Of a stretch of 45,985 bases of DNA, positions 36,881 through 45,985 are shown in pieces. The stretch spans positions 1-45,985 of the forward strand of contig JAKMEW010000402.1 in assembly GCA_022425745.1 (NCBI GenBank), written 5' to 3'. The notes under the pieces were generated by a model. That model saw nothing but the letters and a program-made list of their open reading frames with translations. It made no database searches and was not told the origin of the DNA. Position 1 is the stretch's first letter, and each line of letters begins with the position of its first letter. The position numbers and the translations under genes were made by a program. The stretch comes from Rubripirellula sp. Its GTDB lineage: Bacteria; Planctomycetota; Planctomycetia; Pirellulales; Pirellulaceae.

Positions 36881-37635
36881 CAGTTGTCGCTTCCTTGGTT
36901 TCTACGCTCATCACCCTCGGCACTCTCACCGTGAACAGTGGAGTCATTCTCGGAGTGCATTGCCGCTTCCAAATCTCGCATTGCAGATGCGTAATCCTCC
37001 TGCTTGAAAATAGCAGAACCAACAACAAAGAGATCACATCCCGCATCGCGAGCCGGCTTGATTGTCTGAAGATCGATCCCACCATCTATTTGAAGAAGCA
37101 AATCAGGATGAGAGTTACGTAGTGAACGCAATTTATCTAGCACCGATGCGTTAAAGGCTTGACCTCCAAACCCAGCTTCAACACTCATCACCAAAACCAT
37201 ATCCACAAGCTCTAAGCAGCTTGTCACGGTTGAAAGAGGAGTCTCCGGATTCAACGCAATACCAACACCAACACCCAGATCTTTGATAGCAGATGCAACA
37301 TCTGGAGCCTCATCGGGCCGCAACGCCTCGACGTGAAAAGTGAGCAGATCCGCACCCGCCTCCACCATAGGCTTCGCGTAAGCAAGTGGATCGGTGATCA
37401 TCAAATGCACATCCAACGGCAAATCAGTGTGCCGCCTCAAGCCTTCAACAATTGGCATTCCATAGGTCAAGTTGGGAACGAAATGCCCGTCCATGACGTC
37501 AAGGTGCAAACCCTTGACGCCAGCATCGACGAGGCGACCTAACTCGCCTTTAAGATCACCGAAATCACAACGTAGAAAACTCGGTAGAATCGCTGGCGAT
37601 CCGGATCGAAACGCCTCGAGTGGAGCAGTCGCCAT
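36880..37635 (-). CDS. rpe: ribulose-phosphate 3-epimerase
   Basis: ILPSFLRCDFGDL, GLHLDVMDGHFVPNLTYGMPIVEGLR, PLDVHLMITDP, VLVMSVEAGFGGQAF, LLQIDGGIDLQTIKPARDAGCDLFVVGSAIF. TGATG overlap with the downstream phosphatase. Confidence 0.95.
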   Translation of the reverse strand: MATAPLEAFRSGSPAILPSFLRCDFGDLKGELGRLVDAGVKGLHLDVMDGHFVPNLTYGMPIVEGLRRHTDLPLDVHLMITDPLAYAKPMVEAGADLLTFHVEALRPDEAPDVASAIKDLGVGVGIALNPETPLSTVTSCLELVDMVLVMSVEAGFGGQAFNASVLDKLRSLRNSHPDLLLQIDGGIDLQTIKPARDAGCDLFVVGSAIFKQEDYASAMRDLEAAMHSENDSTVHGESAEGDERRNQGSDN

Positions 37636-38170
37636 GCAGTATCTGTCTATTCGGGTCAGGAGCGTGACTCGAGTCTCATCGGTTACCTCGGTCACAAATC
37701 GGGTCAACAGGTTTGTCCACGGACCCCAAAATTGTCAATTCCCAAATCGGGCGTCATTTGACCCCCTGTGGTGCTGAATGCACCTTTGTTTGCTCGAAAA
37801 CCGCATTTGTGTCGAATCATTCGGTGATAAGGGTGCTGATTCACCCAAAAAAAAATCCAATTCCCTTTCGATTTCTCGGACTTAGACGCATCACTTACGC
37901 TTCACTCTTATTTTCACCCCTGCCATCCTTGCGTCATCTATTTTGCCGCCAGGTGAAAGGCGTTCACACAAACATCCCAGTTCGGAATACTCGGAGCACA
38001 TTTGAATGCGATTGCTAGCCCGACCAATGCTGCAGTGGCTAGGAAAAAGATCTCTTGGGCTAATTTTGGAGCGAAAGCTAAACTAGTGGAGTTGAAGAAG
38101 TTACCTCAACAAATAACAAGTTAACTTCGAGCAGCAATGAAACTAGTTTGATTCCACGGAGCGCGAGAGA

Positions 38171-41100
38171 TTGAACCAACCTCGCAAACATCGACTGCTG
38201 CCTCCCAAACGCGTCCTGGCATTCTTGCTCGTTGTCGTACTCCTGACACTCTGTGCAATTGCTCCCGCTCTTTTGTCCCAAAGCGGACTAGCGGCTAATC
38301 TTCTCTCGAGCTCCCTCTCCAATCACCGACTCGAAGTCAAAACGAGTTCAGTCCAGTTAAGCTGGACTAATCCAACAAGAGTGAGTGATCTTTCGGTTAC
38401 ATCTGTCGCTGGAGATCAAATACTGGTTGAAGAATTGACGTGCGATCTCTCACTTCTTCACTATCTTACCTGGGCCGCCGATCGGCCCCTCACGATTTAC
38501 GCGCGACAAGTGTCGCTGAAAACAAATTTAGAAGATGGCGAAGTCACCTGGATTCGCGAAATTAAGCGGATCAATTCTGACAAAACAACAGACACAAAAC
38601 TCCGCGTTGACATCAAGGCCGAGGAACTCAACCTGACGCTTCATAACCGGAGCACCGGAGAGAATTGGCACATACATAAAGCCAACGCGGATGCTTCATA
38701 CAACCAAGAACTACACACGGTAGCGATAGAAGGAGTCCTAACAGATCCGCAAGATCAAACAGGTTCATTCAAACTGAACGCTGAGCTTAGTGCTGTCGAA
38801 CCCAGTGAAACAACAAACGAAGGTCAAATAATCTCACCGTGGATGATGGATGTCGAAACCTACTCTCTCCCTGTGACCTTCATGAATCTTCTCACACCCC
38901 AGATGATTAAAGATTCCAACAAGAACCCAGAATTCCGCGCCGGAGATGCCACAGGCCGCATAAGAATCAAGCATCACAGGGCGGGTAAGTCTGAGATTTC
39001 ATTCAATGACTTACAACTCCGTCAGTACGTCATTAACAACTTTTTAACCACCGAATGGAGCCAACGACTGACCGAGTTCAACGGTTCCCTTTGGATTCTT
39101 TCGGACCACCTAACTGCCAATGAGTTGTCAATCACGACGGACTTTGGGAATGCGGTACTTGATGGGCAAACCCCACTCGTGATCGCAAAGAGCATGGATG
39201 AGCCTACCCTGAGTGACTTCATCACGACGACAGACGGAACTGCAACAATCGACGTCCATCTACCGTCGCTGTCACAGTCACTTCCGGATGTCTTACCACT
39301 GAGTTCAGGAGCAAAATTGCATTCTGGTCGGGCCTATGGAAACATTGGATCGACTCAAACAGCGAACGGCTTCGCAATTACTTTGCAGTGTTCACTCGAT
39401 GATTTCGAAGCTAGCACGAATTCCGGAGAAACCATTTCTCTTGCTCCAAATCGATTCGACGTCACATTAGAGCAAACACAGAACACCATTTTCATGCGCA
39501 ACATGAAATGGGAAAGCGAATTTGGCGCTGCCACTGGAGCCGGTGACCTTCGACAAGGAAATGCAGATTTCTCAATCAACTTGAATAAGATTTCCGAGAG
39601 TTTAAATCAAATCTTCGACCTCCAAGAATCCTCGCTTCAAGGTACAGCCCAAGGCTCCATTGCATGGATTACCACCGAGGAAAGTGAATGGTCAGTGGAT
39701 GGATCCTTTTCCGCTAACGACGTCACCATTGACATTAGCAATGCACCACAATTGAACCAGACAGAAGCCATCGGAGAGGTGCATTCCACAGGACGCTGGA
39801 GCGACAAAGGAATCGAACAGATCAATACGCTTGAGATGCGTTATCAGTGCGATGACTTCTCTTTTCAGTGCGACCTAGATGAGCCAGCCCAATGGAAATC
39901 ACCGAGTGACCATCTTGATCTCGTGTGGGCTGTCTCAGGTGAACTTGCATCGTTGCAAAGTTTTACGCAAATCTATCCCGAGCTAGACTTCGACGCGATC
40001 GATGGAAAGTACAGAGCCGATGGAAAAGCAAATCTCTCGCAGGACAATTTCATTATCCCCGAATGCTCAATCAATCTATCTGATGCCTTAATCGCGGTTG
40101 AGAACACTTACTTCAGGCAGCCACTGATTCAAATCATGCTAGGAGGCGCCTACTCGTGGAAGACAAAAGGCTGGACGATCCATGATTTGACGTTATCAAG
40201 CCACTGCATGTCCGCTCGAGCATCAGGTCAGAACGACGGGGACGTCATCAATTATGAGATCCAATGGAGAGTTCTGATTGATCGACTTTTTTCCAGTGCA
40301 AGCAGCCAGGGAAGCCCAGAAACCACTCGCGCACCCCTCAACCAAACCGAGAACACACCACAACAATTCATCACTCTCTTTAAATCGTTCCCGATATATG
40401 GAGATGCAGAGGGCAGCGTGATTGCAAAACATGCGTCCAATGAATCGCAATATGAAATTGACCTTGCAATCAAGGATCTCGCCGTTCCGTATCAAAAATC
40501 GACGCCCAATCAAGACTCCAGAAACATCAACAGTAAAACTCCACCATTAAATTCGACAACTAATACAGGTGTGACTGGCGAAAAACGGTGGATCGAACCG
40601 GAAATTCGCGCCACCACGGTGCTTCGACAATTCAACAATGACCAAACCATCACTATCGACCGGTTAGACCTATCTACAAATTGGATCAAATCAACCCTCA
40701 AGGGAACGCTCCAATCTCGAGACGGACAACGACTACTTGAGCTCACTGGTCAAAATGATTGGGACAATCGCTTGCTTTCTCAGCGACTTAAGTCGCTAGC
40801 ACCATTCGAACTGCAATTAAATGGAAAACATACTTCACAAATGAGCATTGACGCAGTGCTCACTGATCAAGAAGTGAAATCCTGGACAATCGCAACCAAC
40901 CTTGGATGGGATTCGGCATCAATCGCTGGGATCTCGCTTCAGTCAGCGTCAATACCTTTCGTCGCCAATCAAGAGAGAATCAGCTTTGAAGAAACCACGC
41001 TGCAAGCAAGTAGCGGACGCTTGACGATTGCGGGATTAATCTATCAAGCGAACAACCAAACTTGGGTTGAATTAACACCGACATCGATCGCGCAACAGAT

Positions 41101-41743
41101 CATCATATCGCCCGAAATGTCTACACAGTGGTTAAGGTACGTCACGCCGATCCTAGCGGATGCCACTGAAATTAATGGACGGCTAGGAATTAAACTCAAC
41201 GAGGCTAGGATCAACATCGATGACCCAACGCAAACTCGGATTCGTGGACAAATAGAATTCGACGAGGTACGTCTGATAGCGGGCACGCTTGTCAATCAAT
41301 TGATTCAAACCACTCAGCGGTTAAAAACAGCGAGCCTGAACGCGGGATCGCCAACCAAGCCCCAAGACCCCAGCACTCTGGTTAAGATCCCTACTCAAGC
41401 AGTTGATTTCACCGTAGCAAACAAAATCACCGCGCATGAACGTTTTCGTCTCGACATTGATCGGGCACAACTGTTAACCACCGGCCAAGTTGACTTCGAT
41501 GGGAATCTTGCCTTAACAGCCATGCTACCCCTTGATCCAAGGTGGCTAGGACAAGACCTTCAGCGACTATCCGGACAAACCCTTCACCTGCCTATTGCCG
41601 GCACACTAGAACGCCCTTACTTAGATGCATCAAACCTACAATCAATCATCACTCAACTTGGTGTTCAAGTGATTCAGGACAATGCAGAAAACTTTATCGA
41701 AGAGCAGATCAACCGGAGCCTAAATAAGTTATTCGGCAACTAA
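38171..41743 (+). CDS. large AsmA/TamB-like membrane-anchored protein (1190 aa, TTG start)
   Basis: N-terminal TM RVLAFLLVVVLLTLCAIAPALL followed by a long beta-rich exterior; C-terminal block LTTGQVDFDGNLALTAMLPLDPRWLGQDLQRLSGQTLHLPIAGTLERPYLD resembles AsmA/DUF748-type endings. Confidence 0.65.
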   Translation: MNQPRKHRLLPPKRVLAFLLVVVLLTLCAIAPALLSQSGLAANLLSSSLSNHRLEVKTSSVQLSWTNPTRVSDLSVTSVAGDQILVEELTCDLSLLHYLTWAADRPLTIYARQVSLKTNLEDGEVTWIREIKRINSDKTTDTKLRVDIKAEELNLTLHNRSTGENWHIHKANADASYNQELHTVAIEGVLTDPQDQTGSFKLNAELSAVEPSETTNEGQIISPWMMDVETYSLPVTFMNLLTPQMIKDSNKNPEFRAGDATGRIRIKHHRAGKSEISFNDLQLRQYVINNFLTTEWSQRLTEFNGSLWILSDHLTANELSITTDFGNAVLDGQTPLVIAKSMDEPTLSDFITTTDGTATIDVHLPSLSQSLPDVLPLSSGAKLHSGRAYGNIGSTQTANGFAITLQCSLDDFEASTNSGETISLAPNRFDVTLEQTQNTIFMRNMKWESEFGAATGAGDLRQGNADFSINLNKISESLNQIFDLQESSLQGTAQGSIAWITTEESEWSVDGSFSANDVTIDISNAPQLNQTEAIGEVHSTGRWSDKGIEQINTLEMRYQCDDFSFQCDLDEPAQWKSPSDHLDLVWAVSGELASLQSFTQIYPELDFDAIDGKYRADGKANLSQDNFIIPECSINLSDALIAVENTYFRQPLIQIMLGGAYSWKTKGWTIHDLTLSSHCMSARASGQNDGDVINYEIQWRVLIDRLFSSASSQGSPETTRAPLNQTENTPQQFITLFKSFPIYGDAEGSVIAKHASNESQYEIDLAIKDLAVPYQKSTPNQDSRNINSKTPPLNSTTNTGVTGEKRWIEPEIRATTVLRQFNNDQTITIDRLDLSTNWIKSTLKGTLQSRDGQRLLELTGQNDWDNRLLSQRLKSLAPFELQLNGKHTSQMSIDAVLTDQEVKSWTIATNLGWDSASIAGISLQSASIPFVANQERISFEETTLQASSGRLTIAGLIYQANNQTWVELTPTSIAQQIIISPEMSTQWLRYVTPILADATEINGRLGIKLNEARINIDDPTQTRIRGQIEFDEVRLIAGTLVNQLIQTTQRLKTASLNAGSPTKPQDPSTLVKIPTQAVDFTVANKITAHERFRLDIDRAQLLTTGQVDFDGNLALTAMLPLDPRWLGQDLQRLSGQTLHLPIAGTLERPYLDASNLQSIITQLGVQVIQDNAENFIEEQINRSLNKLFGN

Positions 41744-41800
41744 TCAACTGCCAATTTTTACTCCGTGATGAGGAATAATCAGCAACCGAAACGCGTTTTC

Positions 41801-42802
41801 TTATCGCTGCATCTCGCAAATTCGAATAGCATCCGCCGCTAAACGAGCGTCAAGGATTGGCGACACCTCTCCTGTTTTCACGCACCGTGCAGCCTCATCA
41901 ATCTCATGCACAAAAGCATTAACGGGATCACCGTCTCCGAAATCAGGTTTCTCAACGCTACCGTCGGCATGCAAGATGGTAACGGGGATCAGGGCACTAG
42001 ATCCATCTGAGTATCCTGCAAACTCAAACTGAACCGTTGCACGCTCAAAACTAACCTCATAGCCGTGCGTGAACGGCCGCGCCGGTGAATTGATCACACC
42101 ACCACCGGCTGAGACTGCGAATCCTTCTTGCCCGAATTCAAAAATTGTCTCGTAGAACATCGGCTCTCCGTCTTTTTTCCGGCTCACCGAATGAGCGGCG
42201 GTGGGCATACCGAATAGAAGTCGGATCAGGTGTGCGTCGTGGACATGAAGATCAACGAGTGGACCTCCCACACTTTTTCGATCATAGAAATCGGGGATCC
42301 AATCAGGCGGACCAATGGTTCGCTTAAAACGACCTGCAATTGGACTCCCCCAACGCTGATCTTCCTTCGCATCGACGAGTATCTTGAATTCCGGCATCAG
42401 TGGCAAAATGTGTGCAACCATCAACTGCCCTGGACTCGCCTCGGAAGCCAAAACTTCGGCGGTCTCCGCATCGAGGGTTAATGGCTTCTCACACAATACT
42501 CGCTTTCCGGCCCGCAGGGATTTCCTCACAGCCTCCGGGTGCAAGCTAGGCGGTAAGCAAATATCAATCAAATCAATTGTGTCATCCTCGAGCATCTGAT
42601 CGAGCGTCTCAAAGGCAGTCACACCTGACATGTCGATTTGCTCGCCGGGCGGACCAAAATTTCCTTGGATGCCTGTCCAATTGCCAGATCGTTTATCGAC
42701 ATCGCGACTGCAAAATGCCACCATATCAGCCGATTCACTACGCTGATAAGCGAGATAATGAATCCAGCTCATAAAGCCAACACCGACGACTCCACTACGC
42801 AT
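41801..42802 (-). CDS. Gfo/Idh/MocA family oxidoreductase
   Basis: N-terminal Rossmann MRSGVVGVGFMSWIHYLAY, DLIDICLPPSLHPEAVRKSLRAGKRVLCEKPLTLDAETAEVL (EKP motif), VGGPLVDLHVHDAHLIRLLFG. Confidence 0.93.
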   Translation of the reverse strand: MRSGVVGVGFMSWIHYLAYQRSESADMVAFCSRDVDKRSGNWTGIQGNFGPPGEQIDMSGVTAFETLDQMLEDDTIDLIDICLPPSLHPEAVRKSLRAGKRVLCEKPLTLDAETAEVLASEASPGQLMVAHILPLMPEFKILVDAKEDQRWGSPIAGRFKRTIGPPDWIPDFYDRKSVGGPLVDLHVHDAHLIRLLFGMPTAAHSVSRKKDGEPMFYETIFEFGQEGFAVSAGGGVINSPARPFTHGYEVSFERATVQFEFAGYSDGSSALIPVTILHADGSVEKPDFGDGDPVNAFVHEIDEAARCVKTGEVSPILDARLAADAIRICEMQR

Positions 42803-43014
42803 CTGAACACTCCAGCTAAGGACAATCGCAAATTTGAGAACGAGTATGATGGTGGATTCTTGACCGAGAAGAAAGTGGCGTGACCAGAAACAAAACAAAA
42901 TGCTCCGTTTCAAAAAACATTCGATCTGTCAAAGAAACAAGAGTGGCTGTTGATTCCCGTACCACCTCCTTCAAGCCATACCGTTACTCATTTCAACTTG
43001 CGCGATTCATCAAC

Positions 43015-44445
43015 ATGACCGAGAAAACCCACCCCGCGAGGATCCGCACTCTATCGACAACCTACCGGAAAGTTCCAACACAGTTGACCCACAACATCAA
43101 GCGATCAGTTCGTTCACAAAAGCCAGTCCTCAACTTTGTAGTGAGCAGACACTTCGTTCCACAATGCGTCTCCAAAATCCTGCTGATGATGATCTTCCTC
43201 GGCGTCATGGAATCTCATTCCCTACATGGTGAACAGTGGCGTTCATGGAGAGGACCCAATGGAAACAACCACGCACCGGCAAATACAGACGCACCGCTCA
43301 GTTGGGACATAAAGACTGGGCACAATATTGCATGGAGCACGGCCATACCGGGACGTGGTCATTCGACCCCGATTTTTGTTGATCAGTGGATTTTCCTCAC
43401 TACGAGTGAACTTGAAAATCAGTCTCAGTCCGTTCTTAAACTTGATCGTGAAAGCGGAAGGCTCATCAATCAATGGACGATTCACAAAGGAACCTTACCG
43501 ACTCGTATTCACCCAAACAATTCCCACGCGTCACCGAGTCCGGTATCTGATGGAACCCATCTTTATGTCTGCTTTCACACCGAGGATGCAATCTGGGCAA
43601 CAGCCCTCACATTCGATGGTCAAATCCTTTGGAAAAAACGCGTGAGTAGTTACAAGCCTGCTGCGTTTCAGTTTGGATACGGAGCGAGTCCACTGATCGA
43701 AGAAGACTTACTCATCATTGCGGCGGAATATGACGGCGAAGAAAGCGGTCTTTATGCCTTATCACTTGAGAAGGGTGAGCCTGTCTGGAAGTTACGTCGT
43801 CCGCAAAACCTTAATTTTGCCACTCCGATCGTCGCATCGATTGCCGGCCAAAGACAGCTTCTCCTCGCCGGGGCAGATCAACTCATTTCCTATGATCCCA
43901 TCAAAGGAACCGTTCGCTGGCGAGCCGATACCGGAACAGAAGCAATCTGCGGTACCATCGCGTGGGATGATCGACGAATCCTTTTTAGCGGTGGAAATCC
44001 AATCGCAGGAACATGGTGTGTATCAGGAGACGGAAAGGCGTCGCCACTGTGGGACAACAATGTCATGTGCTACGAACAGTCCCTGCTAACCATCAAGAAC
44101 TACGCATTCGCAATTGCGGATAGTGGTGTTGCTTATTGTTGGCGAACCCTTGATGGAATCACCATGTGGCGGCAACGCCTTTTCGCTGGTGGTATCAGTG
44201 CTTCGCCTTTACTGGTCGGTAACCGAATTTACATTGCCTCACAGGCGGGCACCATTTACGTGATCGCGGCAACACCTGATCGGTTCGACTTACTTGCAGA
44301 AAACCCAAGTGGACAGTCGATCTTTGCCAGCCCTGTTGCATTAGGTGATCGCATTTACTTTCGTACGGCGGTTGGCACTGGCTCAGAAAGACAAGAATTC
44401 CTCGTTGCTGCGGGTGGTATCTCTCAAGGGAAACCACTGCGGTAA
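43015..44445 (+). CDS. exported PQQ-like beta-propeller repeat protein
   Basis: EQWRSWRGPNGNNHAPANTDAPLSW, GRGHSTPIFVDQWIFLTTSE, TALTFDGQILWKKRVS, ISASPLLVGNRIYIASQAGTIYVI. Start uncertain (42880, 43015 or later). Confidence 0.82.
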   Translation: MTEKTHPARIRTLSTTYRKVPTQLTHNIKRSVRSQKPVLNFVVSRHFVPQCVSKILLMMIFLGVMESHSLHGEQWRSWRGPNGNNHAPANTDAPLSWDIKTGHNIAWSTAIPGRGHSTPIFVDQWIFLTTSELENQSQSVLKLDRESGRLINQWTIHKGTLPTRIHPNNSHASPSPVSDGTHLYVCFHTEDAIWATALTFDGQILWKKRVSSYKPAAFQFGYGASPLIEEDLLIIAAEYDGEESGLYALSLEKGEPVWKLRRPQNLNFATPIVASIAGQRQLLLAGADQLISYDPIKGTVRWRADTGTEAICGTIAWDDRRILFSGGNPIAGTWCVSGDGKASPLWDNNVMCYEQSLLTIKNYAFAIADSGVAYCWRTLDGITMWRQRLFAGGISASPLLVGNRIYIASQAGTIYVIAATPDRFDLLAENPSGQSIFASPVALGDRIYFRTAVGTGSERQEFLVAAGGISQGKPLR

Positions 44446-44630
44446 CGCGACGACCTGTTCATCTCCAGAACGATCAAATGCCGAGTTAAACAGAGTGTTT
44501 TTTCAAGGAAGCACAGCCAAACCAGCTGACCAGCACAAGCTTTTCATCCAGCCAGACATTCTGACGATTGACGCTGCGCGCAGCTAGGGTAACGTGTAGC
44601 AAAACCTAACAACTCCTCCCCTTCGGTCCA

Positions 44631-45985
44631 ATGACCGTACAAAATTCTATGCCTGTTAAATTCTCGCTGACCTGCGTTGCAACGACCGTTTGTTTTCTTC
44701 TCACACTGCCACCACTTGGTTGTGCGCAAAATACCAATGACACAATCGCTAAGACAGCCGAGCGGGCTGATAAAATCAGGGAGATGCAACAAGAGGCATT
44801 CAACCAAAAAAATGCTTCTTGGGGACATTGGGGTTATCAACCTCATCAGTACAACCAATGGAACAATCATTCCAACCGCCTCATCCCCGTCTACACCTTT
44901 GGCATCACCTTGAATCAATGGAGAGAGGAGGGAAGCAAATACCGAGATGCCGAAAAGTTACAAGCGCTCTACGGAACGTTGCCAAACGGAACGCTTAACC
45001 CACTCGCTAATTACTACGACCAGACCGACATCTATCACCTTCAGCAAACTGCGGTCGAACAAGGCTATCGCCACATCGTCTTGATTGTTTTTGACGGAAT
45101 GGATTGGCAAACCACTCATGCAGCCGCCTCTTATAAGCAAGGTCATGTCCCGTACATCAGCGGAAGAGGTCGAGGATTAAGCTTCTTAGACGACACTCGA
45201 ACCAAAACTGACTTCGCGTTAGTCTGCACCAGTCCAAAGTTCGGTAAGACGGACATAGACGTCAATGCCCAAACCGTCACCATGGGAACAGAACCGAGCA
45301 CGGGAGGATTTAACCCAATGCGAGGTGGCAGTGCACCGTGGGTTGAGCCAGTGACGGGTTACCTGATTGGTCGCGACCGCGAACAACCACACACAGTCAC
45401 CGATTCCGCTTCTTCCGCGTCAAGTCTAACAGCAGGAATAAAGACCTATAACGGCTCGATCAACTACAGCGTCAGCGGAGAACAAGTGGTTCCAATTGCA
45501 CGCCAATTAGAGTCGATGGGATACAAAACCGGTATCGTGAGCAGTGTCCCAATTTCTCATGCCACTCCTGCTGCAGCGTATGCGAACAATGTCACACGAA
45601 GCGACTACCAAGACATCTCGCGCGATCTGCTAGGACTACCATCGATCTCCCACAAAACCAAACCACTGCGTGGACTAGATGTTGTCATCGGTGGAGGGTG
45701 GAGTCCTGATAAAGAATCCGACGGCGGACAAGGCACGAACTTTTTGAAGGGTAACCGCTATCTACACCAAACGGATCTAGACGCAGCAAATACAGAAAAC
45801 CAAGGTCAGTATGTTGTTGCAACAAGAACTCAGGACGTAAGCGGTGCCGAAATACTTGAGCAAGCTACCACCCGTTCCATTCGAGAGCATAAGCGCCTTC
45901 TAGGGTTCTTTGGTACCAAGTATGACGGGCACCTTCCTTTTCAAACGGCTGACGGAAACTTCAATCCAGCAGCTGACGGCAAGGG
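44631..45985 (+). CDS. alkaline phosphatase family protein, 3' end truncated by window edge
   Basis: Open frame read from ATG 44631 (or 44649) to the window end. Includes HIVLIVFDGMDWQTTHAA and phosphoserine motif TVTDSASSASSLTAGIKTYNG, then GYKTGIVSSVPISHATPAAAYANN. Not in the supplied ORF track because no stop codon is reached. Confidence 0.9.
   Translation, partial: MTVQNSMPVKFSLTCVATTVCFLLTLPPLGCAQNTNDTIAKTAERADKIREMQQEAFNQKNASWGHWGYQPHQYNQWNNHSNRLIPVYTFGITLNQWREEGSKYRDAEKLQALYGTLPNGTLNPLANYYDQTDIYHLQQTAVEQGYRHIVLIVFDGMDWQTTHAAASYKQGHVPYISGRGRGLSFLDDTRTKTDFALVCTSPKFGKTDIDVNAQTVTMGTEPSTGGFNPMRGGSAPWVEPVTGYLIGRDREQPHTVTDSASSASSLTAGIKTYNGSINYSVSGEQVVPIARQLESMGYKTGIVSSVPISHATPAAAYANNVTRSDYQDISRDLLGLPSISHKTKPLRGLDVVIGGGWSPDKESDGGQGTNFLKGNRYLHQTDLDAANTENQGQYVVATRTQDVSGAEILEQATTRSIREHKRLLGFFGTKYDGHLPFQTADGNFNPAADGK

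Noticed and set aside
1-45985. CRISPR arrays, transposons, integrases, prophage or defence genes
   Set aside because: Looked for regularly spaced repeats, terminal inverted repeats near DDE/Tyr/Ser recombinase ORFs, and Cas, restriction or toxin motifs; none were seen. The tRNA-Arg could be an integration site but no adjacent integrase or attachment repeat is visible.

Overview
This window looks like chromosomal DNA from a Planctomycetes (Pirellulaceae-like) bacterium. That assignment rests on DUF1501 and DUF1549/DUF1553 proteins, an ECF sigma factor coupled to a Ser/Thr kinase, PQQ-type beta-propellers, a ThuA-like protein and a Gfo/Idh oxidoreductase. I can support one tRNA-Arg(TCG) and about 34 protein-coding genes. 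No CRISPR array, rRNA, transposase, integrase or phage module was seen. Clearly recognisable genes include myo-inositol oxygenase, rlmN, an M32 carboxypeptidase, moaA, rpe, a MoxR ATPase, an AraC regulator paired with a DapA-like/OYE-like operon, and a 3'-truncated alkaline phosphatase at the right edge that the ORF track missed. The best candidate for an under-described system is the minus-strand block 30453..35972. It encodes an exported DUF1549/DUF1553 protein, a DUF1501 protein, an ECF sigma factor and a membrane-anchored protein. The last three genes overlap end to end. The final protein looks like a cytoplasmic anti-sigma-type tail and one TM helix fused to a CxxCH/DUF1549-DUF1553-like exterior, so it would be a putative anti-sigma factor built from a paralogue of the operon's own exported protein. 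Other notable items are a sensor Ser/Thr kinase with N-terminal sensor topology and a non-RD HLD motif, a tandem of three amidohydrolase domains of which two lack the metal-binding HxH, and two convergent gene pairs whose coding sequences overlap at the 3' ends. All product calls come from reading motifs by eye; no database search was run.
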